From contig PTEX01000032.1 of NCBI GenBank assembly GCA_003342815.1, forward strand, positions 4,833,329-4,897,328: DNA of 64,000 nt, written 5' to 3'. The stretch's first letter is position 1, and the number at the start of each line of letters is the position of its first letter. Of this stretch, positions 1 through 15,300 are shown one piece after another. The notes beneath the pieces were generated by a model that saw only the letters and a program-made list of their open reading frames with translations, did no database searches and had not been told where the DNA came from. The DNA comes from Eudromia elegans (Eukaryota; Chordata; Aves; Tinamiformes; Tinamidae). The position numbers and the translations under genes are program-made.

Positions 1-215
1 CAGACCTTTCAAAGGGACAAGAGTATGCTTAAATCTGCTCTTAAACATACCAAATAGTGACGTAACATTTAAATTCCTAAAGCATATTATTTTAAGTACA
101 TTTTCCAAATAAAGTGCATTCCTTAACCTGTATTTCGAGTGGTGGACCTTGCCAACTATGTAAGCCAATTATGTAAAAGTTACTCATTTTTAAGAATTCT
201 TTCTAAGCCATATAC
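1..215. other. ATRX intron 18 (partial)
   Basis: AT-rich intron sequence running off the left edge. Nothing further is recognised. Confidence 0.8.
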
Positions 216-362
216 CTCTAGTTTCTCATCATCTTCTAAACCTTCTTGCCATTTTTCAAATTCATTCAGCCAGTTCAAGGCAGTGTTTAGTGGACACACT
301 ACCAGAGCCGTCCGGAAATCCAGCTTGTCACAGAGTAAGACTGTATGAAGAAAACTTACTAC
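216..362 (-). CDS. ATRX: ATRX exon 18, SNF2 motif Ia
   Basis: 49 codons from [16 protein letters not shown] through [12 protein letters not shown] to DDEKLE. This holds SNF2 motif Ia. Acceptor CTTGCAG; the donor GTATAT is immediately followed by intronic codons and a stop. The next exon is off the left edge. Confidence 0.96.
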
Positions 363-3300
363 CTGCAAGAAGAAAACACAAACAAAACCCAAAATAAAGC
401 ACTGAGTAGTAATATGCAGAACACAAACAAGCCAGCGCATATACACTCACACAGAAAACCTACCAAGTCTCGTCCAAACAAGCTTTTAGATGCTACAATA
501 ATGACAGAAATACTAGTGATTTTATTAACATGTAAGCATCTTATGATCAGATGCAGAAAGAATCTACCTGGAAGACTGACGACACAAGTCCTATAACACT
601 GAGGACCAGCAAGTCTCTAACTGCTGTATTTCCTCGATCCTTTACTGATGTTCTTATAAAACTCGATCTTTGATTTAGCTCTTGTAAGAGCACATAATAG
701 AGCACAGCAGAAGCTCTGGCAAAGAACCACATAAAAAACTAAACATGCCAGATAGCTGTAGCAGTCAAAACAACTAAAACATATTTTTCACCATGGTTTT
801 TTTTTGATCAAGAACTTATGATCATAAAGACTGTCAAATCTTACAAACACATGTGGATCACACACACAAATATCAATATAGTAAAGTAATGCAGATTGCA
901 TTTCATTTCTGATGTTCTGCAGCACCTTGCAAAATTCCAGCATAAGATGTAATTTAATTCCTAAGTCAGGAGTAGATATGTTAAAACACTGTTCAAAGAT
1001 GAATTGATACATGTACAAAAATCCAGTTCTGTGGGATTGTGGATGGACAAAATCTTGTGTCTGTCACCTCAACAACAATATACACCAGCAGTTGGACTTA
1101 ATGGAAACACAATGTCCATTCCCTGGGCAACACAAGCACTAAAGATTAAAGTTTGTTTCACCCGAAGAACATTTACACAGAATGACTGCAGCCCCCCTGG
1201 CTCCTTTGTAGCTTCATGATACTCAAAGAATTAAGACAAAAAACCCCAGTTTCCTCAATTCCCTTCATTAAAACAGAGGCATGTAAATAAAGGTGTTATT
1301 CCATCCTGAAGTGCTCCATGACATCGCCTACATCTTGCAATTCCCAGGTCAAGAAAGAAGACTCTCCAAACACAGTAAGACCATCAAGTGTTAAACAGAA
1401 TTTGCCTCAACTAGGTCAGAGAAGAGCAGGAACATATATATGCTATCCTAACTTGTTTTTTGAAGATCCTTGGGTAAGGACAAGATTACAGAGGAAAACA
1501 TAGGAAATAGGAAGGCATCTGACCCAGTAAGAGTTGGGCAATTCTAGCTAAGAATAACTGGCTCCTGCTGGATTTTCTCTGGAGTATGTGAAATATCTAA
1601 AAGTAATACTGAAGACATCAAGCCAAGCCTGTCTAGCAACCATCCAGTTTGTTGTCTAGTTGCTTCCAGGTATGATGAACATGTCTAATGCCACCAGCAA
1701 GGCAGATGAGCACTAGAGAGAGCAAACACTTCTGACAATTCTCCTAGCAAGCAGAGAAGTGTCAAAGCCTAACTAACTGTCAACAGGGTTGTAAAGCATT
1801 TTGTTTGCTATGTTACTGACCACATTGCAACACTGGCTGTTGTCACTTTCAGATTATGAATCTCACTATGGCACAAAAGTTTGAGAAAATTTTTATACAG
1901 CTTGGAATTCCAGTATGCCGATATACTGACCTCGCTATGAACGAACAGATCTGCAGCCTTCAGGTATTGTGAAAGGGCTTCCCAATCCAATGGGGAAGCA
2001 TTCACCACAACTGAGCAAGATGGAAGAGGATGGCGAAATGGCATTTCCTCACAGATGCTTTGAGGATCCCATCCTCACTGCAGGAAGAAAATAACCTCTT
2101 TGAGAACTGTCATCGCCGTGCTAAAGAGACTGAGCTCCAGGGAACGACTGAAGTGCATCCATTTAAAGAAGAAATCTACAATGACGTGCTATGTGATCTA
2201 GAATTGACAGCCACAACCTCACTTAGAAGTCTTAGGCAGATCTCCTACAAAGTGATTTCATAGCTAAGAACTGATCGTGGAGGAAGAAGGCCCTGACTGA
2301 TATGATACAGATTTGAAATCAACTAAAACAGATATCAGTATCTGTGGAAGCTGCAGATATGACTCCTAGTGTTCACCTTGTGCTAGAGAATCAAATAGGT
2401 TCAGAGTAACTCAAAAATTCCTTCCTTAACAGTCATTTCATCAAGCAGCTGGTCCAATAAAGACATGGGGATATTTCCAGTCCCCTGCAAAGAGTACAGA
2501 GCATCAGAACTCCCATGAAGGCTTACAATAGGGAAATCAAAACAACCTTGCTTTTATCGGCAGTAATCTAGTCTAACGATAACTAGCAGATTTTTCTGGA
2601 AAGATGCACTGACAGTCACCTTCCCTCAGGTCAAGAGGCATGAAGCAGATTCCTTGCTGAAGGTTTAGGATGACACCAGTTAAGGGCACTATCCTTTCCA
2701 CCTATGAATGTAAATGTTCAGTCCTTTCAGCATAAATGAAACTATTATTCTCCTTTCTCTAGAGATCTCAAAAAACAAATCCTTCCTCTTTCTCAGAAGC
2801 AAAGGGAAGTTCCTTCTGTCAAAGGAACTCCTGGGAACAAATGAGGCAGCACTGCAGCAAAACAGGCACTCACCCCATTGTTTTGTCTACACCATTTGCA
2901 GTGATACTTACGTAGAGAGAGAGAGATTTGGAGGAAAAAAAAAAAAGCAAACAGAATCTAACTACCTCAGGATGTACAGGCCTAAGCACTGAGATGAAGA
3001 GAATTCAAGAAATTATTGAATTTAGATTTCTGAATTCTTTTTAAGTTCAAGGTAACTTGGCAGAGCATAAGCATCTCCTGAGGCCTGCAATGACTGTAAG
3101 AAGTTGTAAGAAAGGGATATATAAGCAGTGATCAGTTTTGGAATAAAAACTTTAAAATAGGGATTGAGGTTCAGACTTTAAAGACTTACAGACCTGGAGA
3201 GTTGCTCATGTACCATGGAAGAAGGGGAGCTTGTAAGATACACATGTATATGGAAATAAAATTTATCAATGTTATAACATTCTGTAAGGTTATTTTAAGA

Positions 3301-6300
3301 AATGGTCTTCAGCAGTGCAGAGAAGGAAGAGTTTATGTGCACTGATGTGACAAGAGGCTTAAACTTTAACATCTCAGGAAGCAACGAATTGTAAAGTCTT
3401 TTTGCTTTACATTGTTGTAAATTGTAAAGAAAGAGAAAAAGAATACAAAAAACAGCTGAAAGTGACTGAAACTCCTATGGTTACTTCCAATAATCATTTC
3501 TGGTCTTAAATGTTTGCAACACACAATGACCCCAAAATATCAATGTATGGATGAGCAACCACCTCAAACCACCTCCTCCCACAACCTAAAACAGTCTAAA
3601 CTGTAAGAAAGCACATTTATCTTAAAACACAAGCTACTTGACATGAAATGTCAAAAAAATGCACTACAAACCTCTAACTTAAGCAGTGTAGCAAATAAAT
3701 TCAAAAAATGCTGAGGAAATGGAACAATTTAAAGAGTAACAAAAGAATGAGGAGCGCAGTAAAACTTGCTCAAGATTAATCATTATACTAGCTTAGAAAT
3801 AGAGTTTCTTGATCTCCTACTATCTATATTCTGTTACTCTGGGTTGCAAGGGAGCTACATATTACATATAATTAAATATAAGCTTTTCATAAATATAAAT
3901 TATTTCCTGTTTTAATTTTTAGATAGCTCTATAGTAGATGACGCACAAATGCACAGAGTAAAACTTGCACAACTACAGTGATCAAATCTCTTTCAGAAAA
4001 CTTTTACAAACCTCTTTTTCAGCAACCCCTATCAAGTCACTATCTAAGACACTACCTAGGAAATAGTAAATTTTTACTGTGTTATGAAAGTTATTAAAAT
4101 TGCCTTTTGCTGGATCAGCATGCAAGAGCAAGCTATGGACCCGGAGACTTTTGTTCCTTACCTGTAATGTCTTCCCCAGACCCATACAGTGAGCAAGAAT
4201 GCATCCAGAACCTGGAGATGTCTTTGTTTTTTTTACAGATTCACAACAGCAATCCCACATGAACTGAACACCTGAAGAACATTTTTTAAAAAAAGTATTA
4301 AATTTGATCAAAATTCAGCTGATAAGACATATTCTACTCTACTACACCAATGAGCTTCAACTCGACTGCTGTGTTTGGTTCAGGGTATCTTCCTTTAAGA
4401 ACTGGAGCAAGTCCAGAGATTTACTGTTAAAATGGAAAAATTGTAGATAATTATCTTTGAGGAAAATTCAGAAGAATAAGCAATGGAGAAACTTGTAATG
4501 GAGTCACATCAGGTATTAGGAAAAATATTCCTGACAAAAAGTCCCCAAAAGACAAACAAGTATTGGAAGATTGTGGAAAAAAATGAAAAACTGTGAATTT
4601 TCTCCAGAAGGGCAAAAATACATTTCATTTGACCTGTGTGCAGGAAACTGCATGATTCTGAGGTTCCTTCCAATTTTACATTCCTAAGATACTTTGTCTC
4701 TACAATAGAATAACATATTTGTGATCTCATTTATTTTTGTTTAGATCTTTCAAAAATGAAATATTAAATCCTGTGTTTTGCCTTCTGTCTGCCAAGGAAT
4801 TTTACTCTAATTTGGGTTGTATTAGCTATACTATCAGAGTAAAAATAAATAAATATTTTTTTTTCCCCCTTACCATCTACTTGGTGTGGTTTCAGTTTGG
4901 TAACTATACTCCTGTGAACCTGCACTAATGGTTCTTTGGTTTCTTCGTCTTCATCTAAGACCAGTTTAGTTGTAATTGGACATTTCAGAGGTGAAGCATC
5001 TTCTATCTCTATCACCTGGAAGCAGAAACAGTCCATGGTCGGAATACCCACATTTCACTACGCATTTTGCAGACCTTCAACACTTCACACTGTAGGCCTG
5101 CTTCAGGGAGACTCCCCCTCATCCCATGAACGGTAAAACATTAGACAACTATCACAGCAAATAAATAGTTTAAGTTACCACTAATCTTAAATAAAACTTT
5201 TAAATCTTAATGAACAACAAATTACAAGTCAAATGGTGGCTTACATGGCTATAAGGAAGCGGCTTTAGAGGTTACTTATCAAATTAAACCGAGACAGAAA
5301 CATGGTATTTTAAACATCTTCAGCAATTTATCTTCCTAGCAATGTTTTGCAAGGAAAAGAGAACATACCTCTCTCAATTTCTCTCTTTCTCGCTCTCTTT
5401 CTGCAATGCGTTTTCTTCTTTCTTCTTCTTCTTTAAGTGCATTTTGTGTTTCTGTTCTAAGCTTATCATCTTTAATAATTTTCCTTATTTTCTTCCTGCC
5501 TTTTCCAGGAGATTTTGAGTCATCATTTTCCTCACCCTCAGTATTACTCTGTAGGTTAAACGTAAGAAATTAATTATCCATTTACAAAAAAAAAACAAAC
5601 AAAAAAAATCACCAAACCCTTGATTTTTATTTTTTTAAATATGCATGTATACATTACTTATATGCAAATTTTTCTATATATAGCTAGATTAGCTCACAGA
5701 AAAAATAAACTTTTTCTTTTTAAAACAAGATACTCAGCATGAGAGCAGAAGTACCGTCTTAATTATACCATATTTTGAGACAGTAAGGGTAACTCCACAT
5801 TTGCAAAGCAGTTCTAAAGGTATTGTTATCATATGATACTATAGAATATATAAACGATATATTAAATATTAATACATTAAATATGTTTTAAGACTGTTTT
5901 TCTTATCTGATTTATTCAGATTTCATTTATTCAGTCACAACTTGCTTGTTACTTTGTACACAACTGCTCCAGATGGCCTAGTCCAGATGGCGTAAGAACC
6001 AAACTCCTTTTCCCTTTTAATTAACGGCACAAAAGAGTACCTTGTTGTTATTTTCACTTGAAGAATCCTCCTGAACTTTTATACGTCTTCGTTTCTTCTT
6101 CTGCTTGTAACTGCGCTGGTTTTCTTCTGCCTCAGCTTTCTTGGCAGATCTATTAAAATAAAAGTATTGTTTGTTAAACAAAAGTAATTTACTGTTTCAC
6201 TGATGAACAATGCTGAAAAATACACAAAATATAATGCTAAGCAACAGAATATATACTCTTTTCATGCAAGGAACAGTACCTTGTTCTTGGACGTTGGTCA

Positions 6301-9300
6301 TCTTCAGACTCACTAACTTCTTCACTAACTGCAGATTCATGAAACTCTGAGTCATTTGAATCATCGCTGTTCACTTGGAAAATAAAATACAATTTCATAC
6401 TGATTCTTATGGTGAATTAAGCAGCATCACCTACTTTAAATCATACATTATATTGCTTAAAAATAAAAAATCATCATAGCAGTTAATTTCCTGCAGAATG
6501 GGAGACATTAAACATATCAAGAGGGAGCAACAGCAACAGGTGTCCAGAACAGAGAAGAGGTGAGTGCTAGCTGAGTCCTTACAAATGGCCTCGTGTTCCA
6601 AGACTTAAGACCTTTTATATATGTATACAGCTAAGTATAATTCAAAAGTGAATGACAGAAGGCATTATATTAGAAAGCTTCACATTTTGAAGAACACAAG
6701 GAGGAAAAACATAGAACTCTTCAGTAAACATAAGATGGTTTTTATTTAAATAAGCTTTTGTTGCAAATATTTTTATAATCATGATTTACTCTTCATGATT
6801 CATAAAAACAACACTAATTTATTAACAACATAGGCAATTAAAGTACTGTATTTATGCCTTGAAATTGCCTTCGGCAATGCAAGTTTAAAACTTACTAAAA
6901 GGTCAATTAAAAGCACATTTAAAAGAACAGCATTAGTTAGGTACTATTTCCATGACTACCTTTAGGAGTTATCATTGGCATTTACAGGTAATTAAAAGCA
7001 GCAAGTTAGTTAGCACTTGCTAAATAATTTGACTTTGAACACACCGGCAAGATGAAATATTTTATGAGTAGCAGATTTCAAACACAGATTGTTTTACATA
7101 CTTGGGGGAACAATGCTAATAATGGAGGAGTTAAAACACTGAGCTGAAAAAAAACCTATATTGCTTTAGTTAGGAAGAAAGCAATTTACAGAGTTATTGA
7201 AGTGTTCTGGGAATAACTCTGGCCATCTCTTATGTGAAAATTGATCCCATGTTGAGAATTTTTTTTTTGACATAAATATTAGTGCTAAATATTTAATAGC
7301 TAAATATTATTTAGCTAAATAGTACTAATATTCGTAAAAATTCCAAAAGGAAAATGAGAAAAATCAAGCACTGTTTCACACTGCCATTTGGTGCTCAACT
7401 AAAGCTTGCAGCATTTAAATCACCATAAGAGGAATTTTCTGGTGACACAGTGGCCTATTAACAGTCCAAGAAAAATCATATTAAGAGAGAAATTGAGATT
7501 CATTACTTAGTCATATTGGGCTTAGCCCTATTATTCAAGATTTAACAAGAAAAATTCAATTCCAAGGACAGAGTAAGCCCAGAGAGTTGTTATGAGTTGC
7601 AGTCATCTTTCACATTTTAAACAAAAGTAGTTATCAAGCACAGATATGTGAATTGCATATATAATATATGTGAAAGTCCATACAGATGTTTTAAAAGTAC
7701 AGACTTCTACTACAGATGTTCAGTTTGGTGTGCTTTGGACCCATTTTAGAGAAGCAAGTATTCCCTGCGACACAAAAGTTAAGATGCAATACCTTTCCTT
7801 CTATTTCTGCGCTTCCCTTCTTTTGTCTCTTTGGGTTTCGCCTTCTTCTCTTCGCCAGACTCTCCGTCACTCATGGAGAGCTTGTGCCGCAGCAGTCGGT
7901 GCCTGTAGCGGGGCTTCTTGGACTCTTCTTCATCTGAATCTGACTCAGAATTTTCTTCTTTTTCATTCTCTTCTGTCAGAGATAAGAATCAGTGCAACGT
8001 GCACATTGGTAATTATTTTCTTATTTAAAAATTAGTCAAAATTAAAATCAGAATAAATTCAAATTATTTTCAGTAATTTCAGGGAATTATGAACAATAAT
8101 ACACACTTTTGCCTTCCAAGTATACATATTTTACACTTTCTGATCATTTGAATTATCTGTAGCAACAAGTGCATTTGTTAGCGAAATCATTTTTGAGCTT
8201 TTGCATTTCCTACTGTTTTTTATTCACTATTCTTCACACATTCCTGGGACTTGTGAATTGGTTACAAAACCTAACCCCTAAACCTTCCATCCACTCCCTC
8301 CCCCCCAAAAAACCAAAAACAAACAAGAACAAAAAAATCCCCACATTCCCATTGGAGTTTGGGTTAATAATGCTCAGGGTAATACACACTTGGCAATGAG
8401 CTATCAACATCAGACATAGACATCTTCGCTGAAACTGAAGAAACTTTGCCAATTACAATTTTCTCTACAGGATCTTTGAAATTTCACAGATACCACAGCA
8501 CCACTTTTTGTCCAGCTGCTTTTTGGTGCTCACCATCATCTGCTGGGTTTTCATTTGGCTTTCCAGGTTTCTTTTTTCCTTCATCTGACTCTTCATCTGA
8601 AGACGCATCCTCATCAGAGGAAAGATTGGCTTTGATTTCTTCTAAAAGCATTTTCTTGGCAATTCTTTGAAGTAAAACAGAAAAAACTATGTATTCCATT
8701 GCTCAAGCAAATCTAAGAACAATCAATGTAATCCTATACACCTTTCAGTACTTCAAAAACCAGGTTGAAAGCTGACAAAAAAATGCATCATGAAAAAAGC
8801 CATGGTGAAAAGGACAGGATATACCAGCAAAATCTCACATTAATTGTAACATGCTAACTTGCTTTTAGAAAGCTGATGTTTATAATGCTTCTTAAAGCAG
8901 AAGATTCACACTTTACAAGACTGGAGAAAGCTATAAATGGCACATATATAACCATTTCAACAGAAAAAAATTTCTTCTGCTATTGGCTCAATCTTCCCTG
9001 CTAAAACAGAAACAAAAAAGATTATTTCCCTAAATCTACATAATTTGCCTTCAATTGTGTTATCAATCTAATTGTCTATAGTAACAGGTAACTCAGGGTG
9101 TCTCAGGATGAACTGCTAATTAGTGCTTGTGAAAAAGAAATCACTCAATCTCACAAATACCTGCAAGCACTTGCCTTATGGCAACTATAGAAAACCACAT
9201 ACAAATATACGTATAGGTGCACACACGCACGCATATAATAAAAAACAATCTATCAAACAATAAGGGTCCTGAACTTTCAGGAAAAATTACCATCTTATTT

Positions 9301-12300
9301 CCTCCTGTAAACTTTGCAGTCTCATCTCAAGATAAGAATATTTTCAACTAACATACAAAGAGCTACCATGGAAAAACATTTCTTTGCATGTTCTTGCAAC
9401 ATAAAACATAAAATATAATCTAATATGAAAATATATCCAAAGGAAGGTATGAAATGATGTGTCAAACACACAGGAAAACAGTGGACTTATCTGAGAACTT
9501 TCCCCCTTCTTCCAGGGGAAAAAAATAATCCTGAAAGAATGAAATCAGGACATCCACAAACAAGTACCAGAAAGATGACACTTTTCTTTCCATAGTCTTC
9601 AATACTAAATGAAAAACTTGTTTCCTAGGTCAGATCTGGTCTGTCCAGCTCTTTTACATTAGTGTATATTTGAAGTATACAGTTCAGAATGGGACAGTAT
9701 TTATACCAGACAAAACAGCAGTTCAAAACCCATGAAAGAGAACCACAATCTAGGCTGTACTTGGAACGGCACAGGAACAACCAACTTTGCAGTACGGCTT
9801 CTTAACACACCTGAATTACTAAGTACATTTTAATGAATTTGTAATTCATTTTCCACCATACAACACATGACCCCAGAGGAAACGAACTTTTCAGACGAAA
9901 TTTTTTCACGGTATCTTTCATTACACTTCATACTGTCTTTTTCTTTCTTTTAATACTCTATCTTTCACAAATGCTTTAAAGCCAACATGTGTTATTATTA
10001 CAAGATGGCAGTAAAATGTGTTTGTTAACAACATGAAGCTGTTTTAGACTGCTCAGCGAATCACAAACTGTTAGCATCCAAAACAAANAAAAAAAAAAAA
10101 AACACCCCACACATCTGTTTTGAAAAATGCCTTTCTAAAGAAATGCAGTGCCAATTAAAATGTGACAGTCCTGGCTAGTTTTTAATTCCATATACATCAA
10201 TATATCGCACCATAAACCAAATGAAAGCTTAAAGGCCACAGACAAAGCAACAGGAATAAATGGCTCCTTTTATTAGGAGCTAACATTGTATTTCTTCCAT
10301 CTGTTAACGCTTTGAAGAACATTTTACTCAAATTAAAATTGTTTGGAATGTTACAAGTTGGTCTTTTAAAAAGGTTTTAATGTCAGTTAACAACCTTGAA
10401 GAAATGCAGACAGAAGCAGTTTGGCAATTTCTCATTACCTTCACATTTAAAAAATGACAACATCATCACCACCATCATACTGCTGCTTTGGACACTAAAG
10501 AAGCCAGGCTAAAAGGAACTGCAAAATTTTATAACAGAATCCTCAAACACCTGTCCAGCAATATTGCATCTGACTTATTCCATATCACTCCCAATAATGT
10601 TAGCAAATCCAACAAAAACTTGAATTTGAACAATGATACTCACCTTTTACATGTGTTTTTTTTTCTTTTTTTTTAAAAAAGTGTATTGGAGTATAGTAAG
10701 AGATGACAGGGATTTTTATTTTTCTTTACTTTCTTAAATGTTTTTATGAAAAAAATCTAATGAGTGTATCATTCACTTGAAAAGAACAGCCACCCATATA
10801 CAAAATCTACTATTCATAAAGAAAATGCTGCTATTTCCCTATCAATAACCACTGTCCTTCATCCCAATAGCCAGCTCAAACTCCACTCTGGGTAAACTCG
10901 TTAGTTTCTAATTATTCATAATAATGTGGATTGGTAACCGATAGCTTATACATTCTGTGAAATAGGAAAAAAAACTTTACAACTAGGAAGAAGCTGTGAA
11001 TTTACCACTTAAAATTAAAAGGAGATAGAGCAATTACAGCTACCTGCTCTTTAATTTTTTCAACTGTAATTTTGTTAGACTAAAAGTGTAAGACATTGTT
11101 TAGACATGTCCGGAATCTAAGATTTCTGCTTTTAATGTAACCACATAACTGAACAGAATTAAATATAAATGATTTTAGAAATAAAATATTACATGTTGCA
11201 AACGCATCTGACAAATGACTCATATAACAAATAAGCAGCTTATATAAACAAATTGAGTACTGTGCTCCTGAAATGGGTTTAAAATTATAGGTGGTTCAAA
11301 CCAGCATAGCATATTCCTATTTTCAGATATAAATCCATTAAAAACAGACAGGTTCCTCAGCCAAGAAGCTTCATGATTTTGCTTTAACATTTTAATGTTT
11401 GTTTTAATACCAAACTGCAATTACTAGGGAAAAAAAAATATGGTAGTGTGACAACACGCTCTCCCTCCCCTCACCCCCCCCCCAAAAAAAAAAAGAAAAT
11501 TAAAGATTCTGTAATATTTCCTAGGGTAAAGGAAATAAAATATGTTCTTGATCAGCCTGATTTAACAATTAAATACTATAAAAACCTTCAAAACAAAACA
11601 CAGGAAGCTTTACTATCTTCTGCACAGGACTTCAGGCAGTAAAGAAACCTGCATTTCATTCTCCTTTCTGCCACTGACTTACTGTGACCTTGAGCAATTG
11701 CCTATCTCATTCTCACTTATCTTAACAGAAAGAAAGTTTAAAAGGACATTTTTTCAGGATGTATTCATACAGTGCCTTGCAGAATAAGGACATAATCTTA
11801 ACCAGGGCATATAAAAGCAATTCTAGAATAAAATAATAGTACATATGTATAAATAGGATTTAAATATACTTAACTTTTGGAAGAATGACACTGAAAACAT
11901 TTTAAAATGAACTGGTTACAATATACTTCCTAATTTATGCTGAAGAAAAACATTATAAAAAGAGGCAAGCAAATTGAAAGTCACAGTACAGAATTACCTT
12001 TTATTATCCTTCAGACATTTCAGTAAAAATGGAATAGTAGGTGCAGCCTCTTGTTATGTGGAATAAAGTCCACATAATAATTTGCACCATTCTTGTTCAT
12101 GAATTTTAGGGAGCCAATGTGATGGACTCATTTACAGCTTGTCAAAAATCTTGATGAGGCAATGCTGACTATAAAACAGCTACTCTTAAAAATAGTCAGA
12201 ATTTAAGATATTAATTAGTACAATATATTATTACTAATTAGATATCAACTCACACGTAGTGTTCATAAATACCTACTAATTATATGTAGAAATAAAGTTG

Positions 12301-15300
12301 CCCAAAACAAGCCTTTAAGGGGATAGAGAGGAGAGAGAGGGAGAGGTGGGGGGGGGGGGGAAAGACATCCATCTGTGGCTAATAAGAGGTACCACTTTTT
12401 CAGCTAGAGCGCTACTGAATTAAACGGGGCCTTTGATACATTTTTTAAAATTTAGATCCATTTAAAATATATTTTAAGAGATGAACGCTTCAATGAAATG
12501 TCATACGCATTACAAAAATAATTAGTCAAAATTGCCAAATATCTTGTTCTAAAAACTGTACTGTCTTTGTGGAAACAGTCCGATCTTAAAGCTGTCAGAG
12601 TTGTATTAAATTAAATGCTTGGACAAGAAAAATGTTTTACAAAAATTTATTGCATCCATCAAATACTTAAAGGCATTCTGCATTAAATACACTATGTACT
12701 TATTAATGAACAAAACTGCTGCAAACATTAAACAGTACCATTTAAAAGATCAGAAGGACCAATAATAGATAATTACACAACATAAGAGGAAAGCATACAG
12801 CACTGTCTGTCATATTATGATCCACTTGGATATTGCATTTTGGCAAAGAGGATTTCAAGACTATTAATATTCATGTCATGCACATCCAAAGGTATGCAAA
12901 TAAAAACATCTAACTAGAGACTTGCAAACACGAGAGTTCCCACACTACAAATACCCAGTAGGTTCTGTGTACCCTCTTTGGCCTGTAAGAAAATAGGCAA
13001 CTTATCTAAATAGTAGGTAAACTATTTAAACACTTTGTGTTGAGTAAACAGAAAACAAGCTTTTAGTTTCTCAGAATTTGTTCCATCTTTTTACACTCTT
13101 CTCTCATTTTGGGGCCAAGTACAATGCATGCTGAATGCAAAATCAGACTGCAGTTACCAGTTAACATGTCTGAAGGTAGACAAATCTATTGACAAATACC
13201 TCCTCAACTCAGAATATATATTCAAAATATTATTTAAATAAAATGTCAATAAAGGTTCAGCTTAAACACAAATTACAGAAACTGATTTTTGAAACTTAAA
13301 TTGATATTACCGATTTGTTCTTTACCAATTGGGTTAGCTCCTTTCCCAATATAGCTCTTAAACTAATAAAGATCTGTCAGCATTTGTACTGTAAACACTG
13401 AACTTTGATAAAACTGTATTGGCTAAATTATCAACCATAAGCGCTTAAGAAGCAAATAAAAACAGAAAATTAAAAAAAAAAAAAGAAACAAAATGGATTA
13501 AAATTAAAGTATCTTTTAAAAAAATCTGGTATCACCAATGTTTACATGTTCTGCTTATGACCCTGTGCTGTAAGTCCCTAAAAAGCTGAATTATTTCATT
13601 AAATTTTATGACTGAAAGCAGGCAGGAACTATATCAGCAGCAACATTTTGATGCTAAACTGAAGTCTGTAAAGGATATAAAATAGCATTTTTAAAATTTA
13701 CTTCAGTCACATATCAAAACATACAACTCTGTGAAACAAAGATACCATATTCTAAAGTAGTAAGGCTCAGAAGCAGAAAAAGACTCCATCAACACTTGTG
13801 CAAACCTAGGAAGCTGGTCCCATACACACTATGTGGCAAAAAAAAATCAGTTTCTGAAATACTGTATAAAATTTTGTTGAACAAATTTTTAGTCTAACTA
13901 CAGTAACTTCCAAAGAGAAACTACAGCTCGTAAGTGAGCAATACTTTATGTTGTGCATTCACTAGTTAGGAAATGAAGCTTTTACATTTGCTAGCCAGAC
14001 TAATTTCAATTACTACAATGGTATTGTTTAATGACATCTCTTAACGAACTAACTATATCTTACATAGATTCATTGTTATTGAACTTGAAACCCAAGTAAT
14101 ACATTTAGGCCACGATTCTGAAAATATCTATGCAAAGACTTCAAATGTAATGTATAATTAACCTCCTTGATACCAGTTGAGCCTAGGCACAGTGCTTGTA
14201 GAATCACAGCCTTTGCTATCACATCAGCAATTTCAGGAATTCATTAATGGATTAAAACTCAGTGTAATTAACAGTTTGAGATGTCTCTAATATTGTTTTC
14301 TCCACATTTTATCATCTCTTTATTGAAAAAAAGTGTTTCAATTAAAAAAAGCAGATTATGTAACAGTAATAACCAAGTTCAATCCATATAGATTTTAGCA
14401 CTGCATATTGCACAGATGCAAACTTTTACCTTCCATTCATATAGCTATTTGAAATTCACATTTAGCAAAAGTAGGTTTTTACCTGACTGAGTAAAAAACT
14501 TGTCACAAAACCCACATGTTCAATGAGAACACAAAATGGACAGTGCTGCAGTGCATTTATAACACACCCTACGCAAGGTGTGTTAGTTAACACTTCTAAA
14601 TACTTTCTTTGCATTTCTGGATTTTGGCCTCTGTTTTCTGGCCCCTTGGTCAAACTTGCGGGAGGCCTGTGAGCGAGTCTTTACAAGGCAGGCAGTCCTG
14701 GTTTTTACAACCTGCTTGCTCTTCCGTTGTGCTGGTATGCGCCCACGCCTAGGGTGTGTTATAATCTGTTTTAAGTCCTTATGGATGGAATCATACCTAT
14801 TCTCGGGGTCGTCATCATCATCATCTTCCTCCTCCTCCATTGGAACAGCTCTTGACTTAGTCTCTCCTTCATCTTCTGTGTGAGGAAGGAGAAAAAAAAC
14901 CAAAAACAAAAGAGCACTCGATATGTGTAAAGGCAGCAATAAACATACAAGGCACACAAACTAGTGTCTCCACGAGAAATTCTCACAGAAAAGCCTGTGA
15001 GAAACTGTTTCTTATTAATAAAAATATACACTTTTTCAAGAAGTTTCTCTGTCCATATTATTCTTGCTACTACACACAATTTGTATTTTTTCCTTCTTAT
15101 TGTATACAATAAAAGTAATTTTTAACATTGAAACATGGAAAGACTGTATACTCCAAGGAAACTTCATTTCTGAATTTTAAGAACAGCCATTTCGCTGCTC
15201 TTGTCTGAAATTCTGCCACTGAGTTTGTTAAGGTGAAAAGAAGGCTCAAGCAAATGTAACACAGTATTACTCTGATCCAACTTCTGAGTCACTCTGATTC

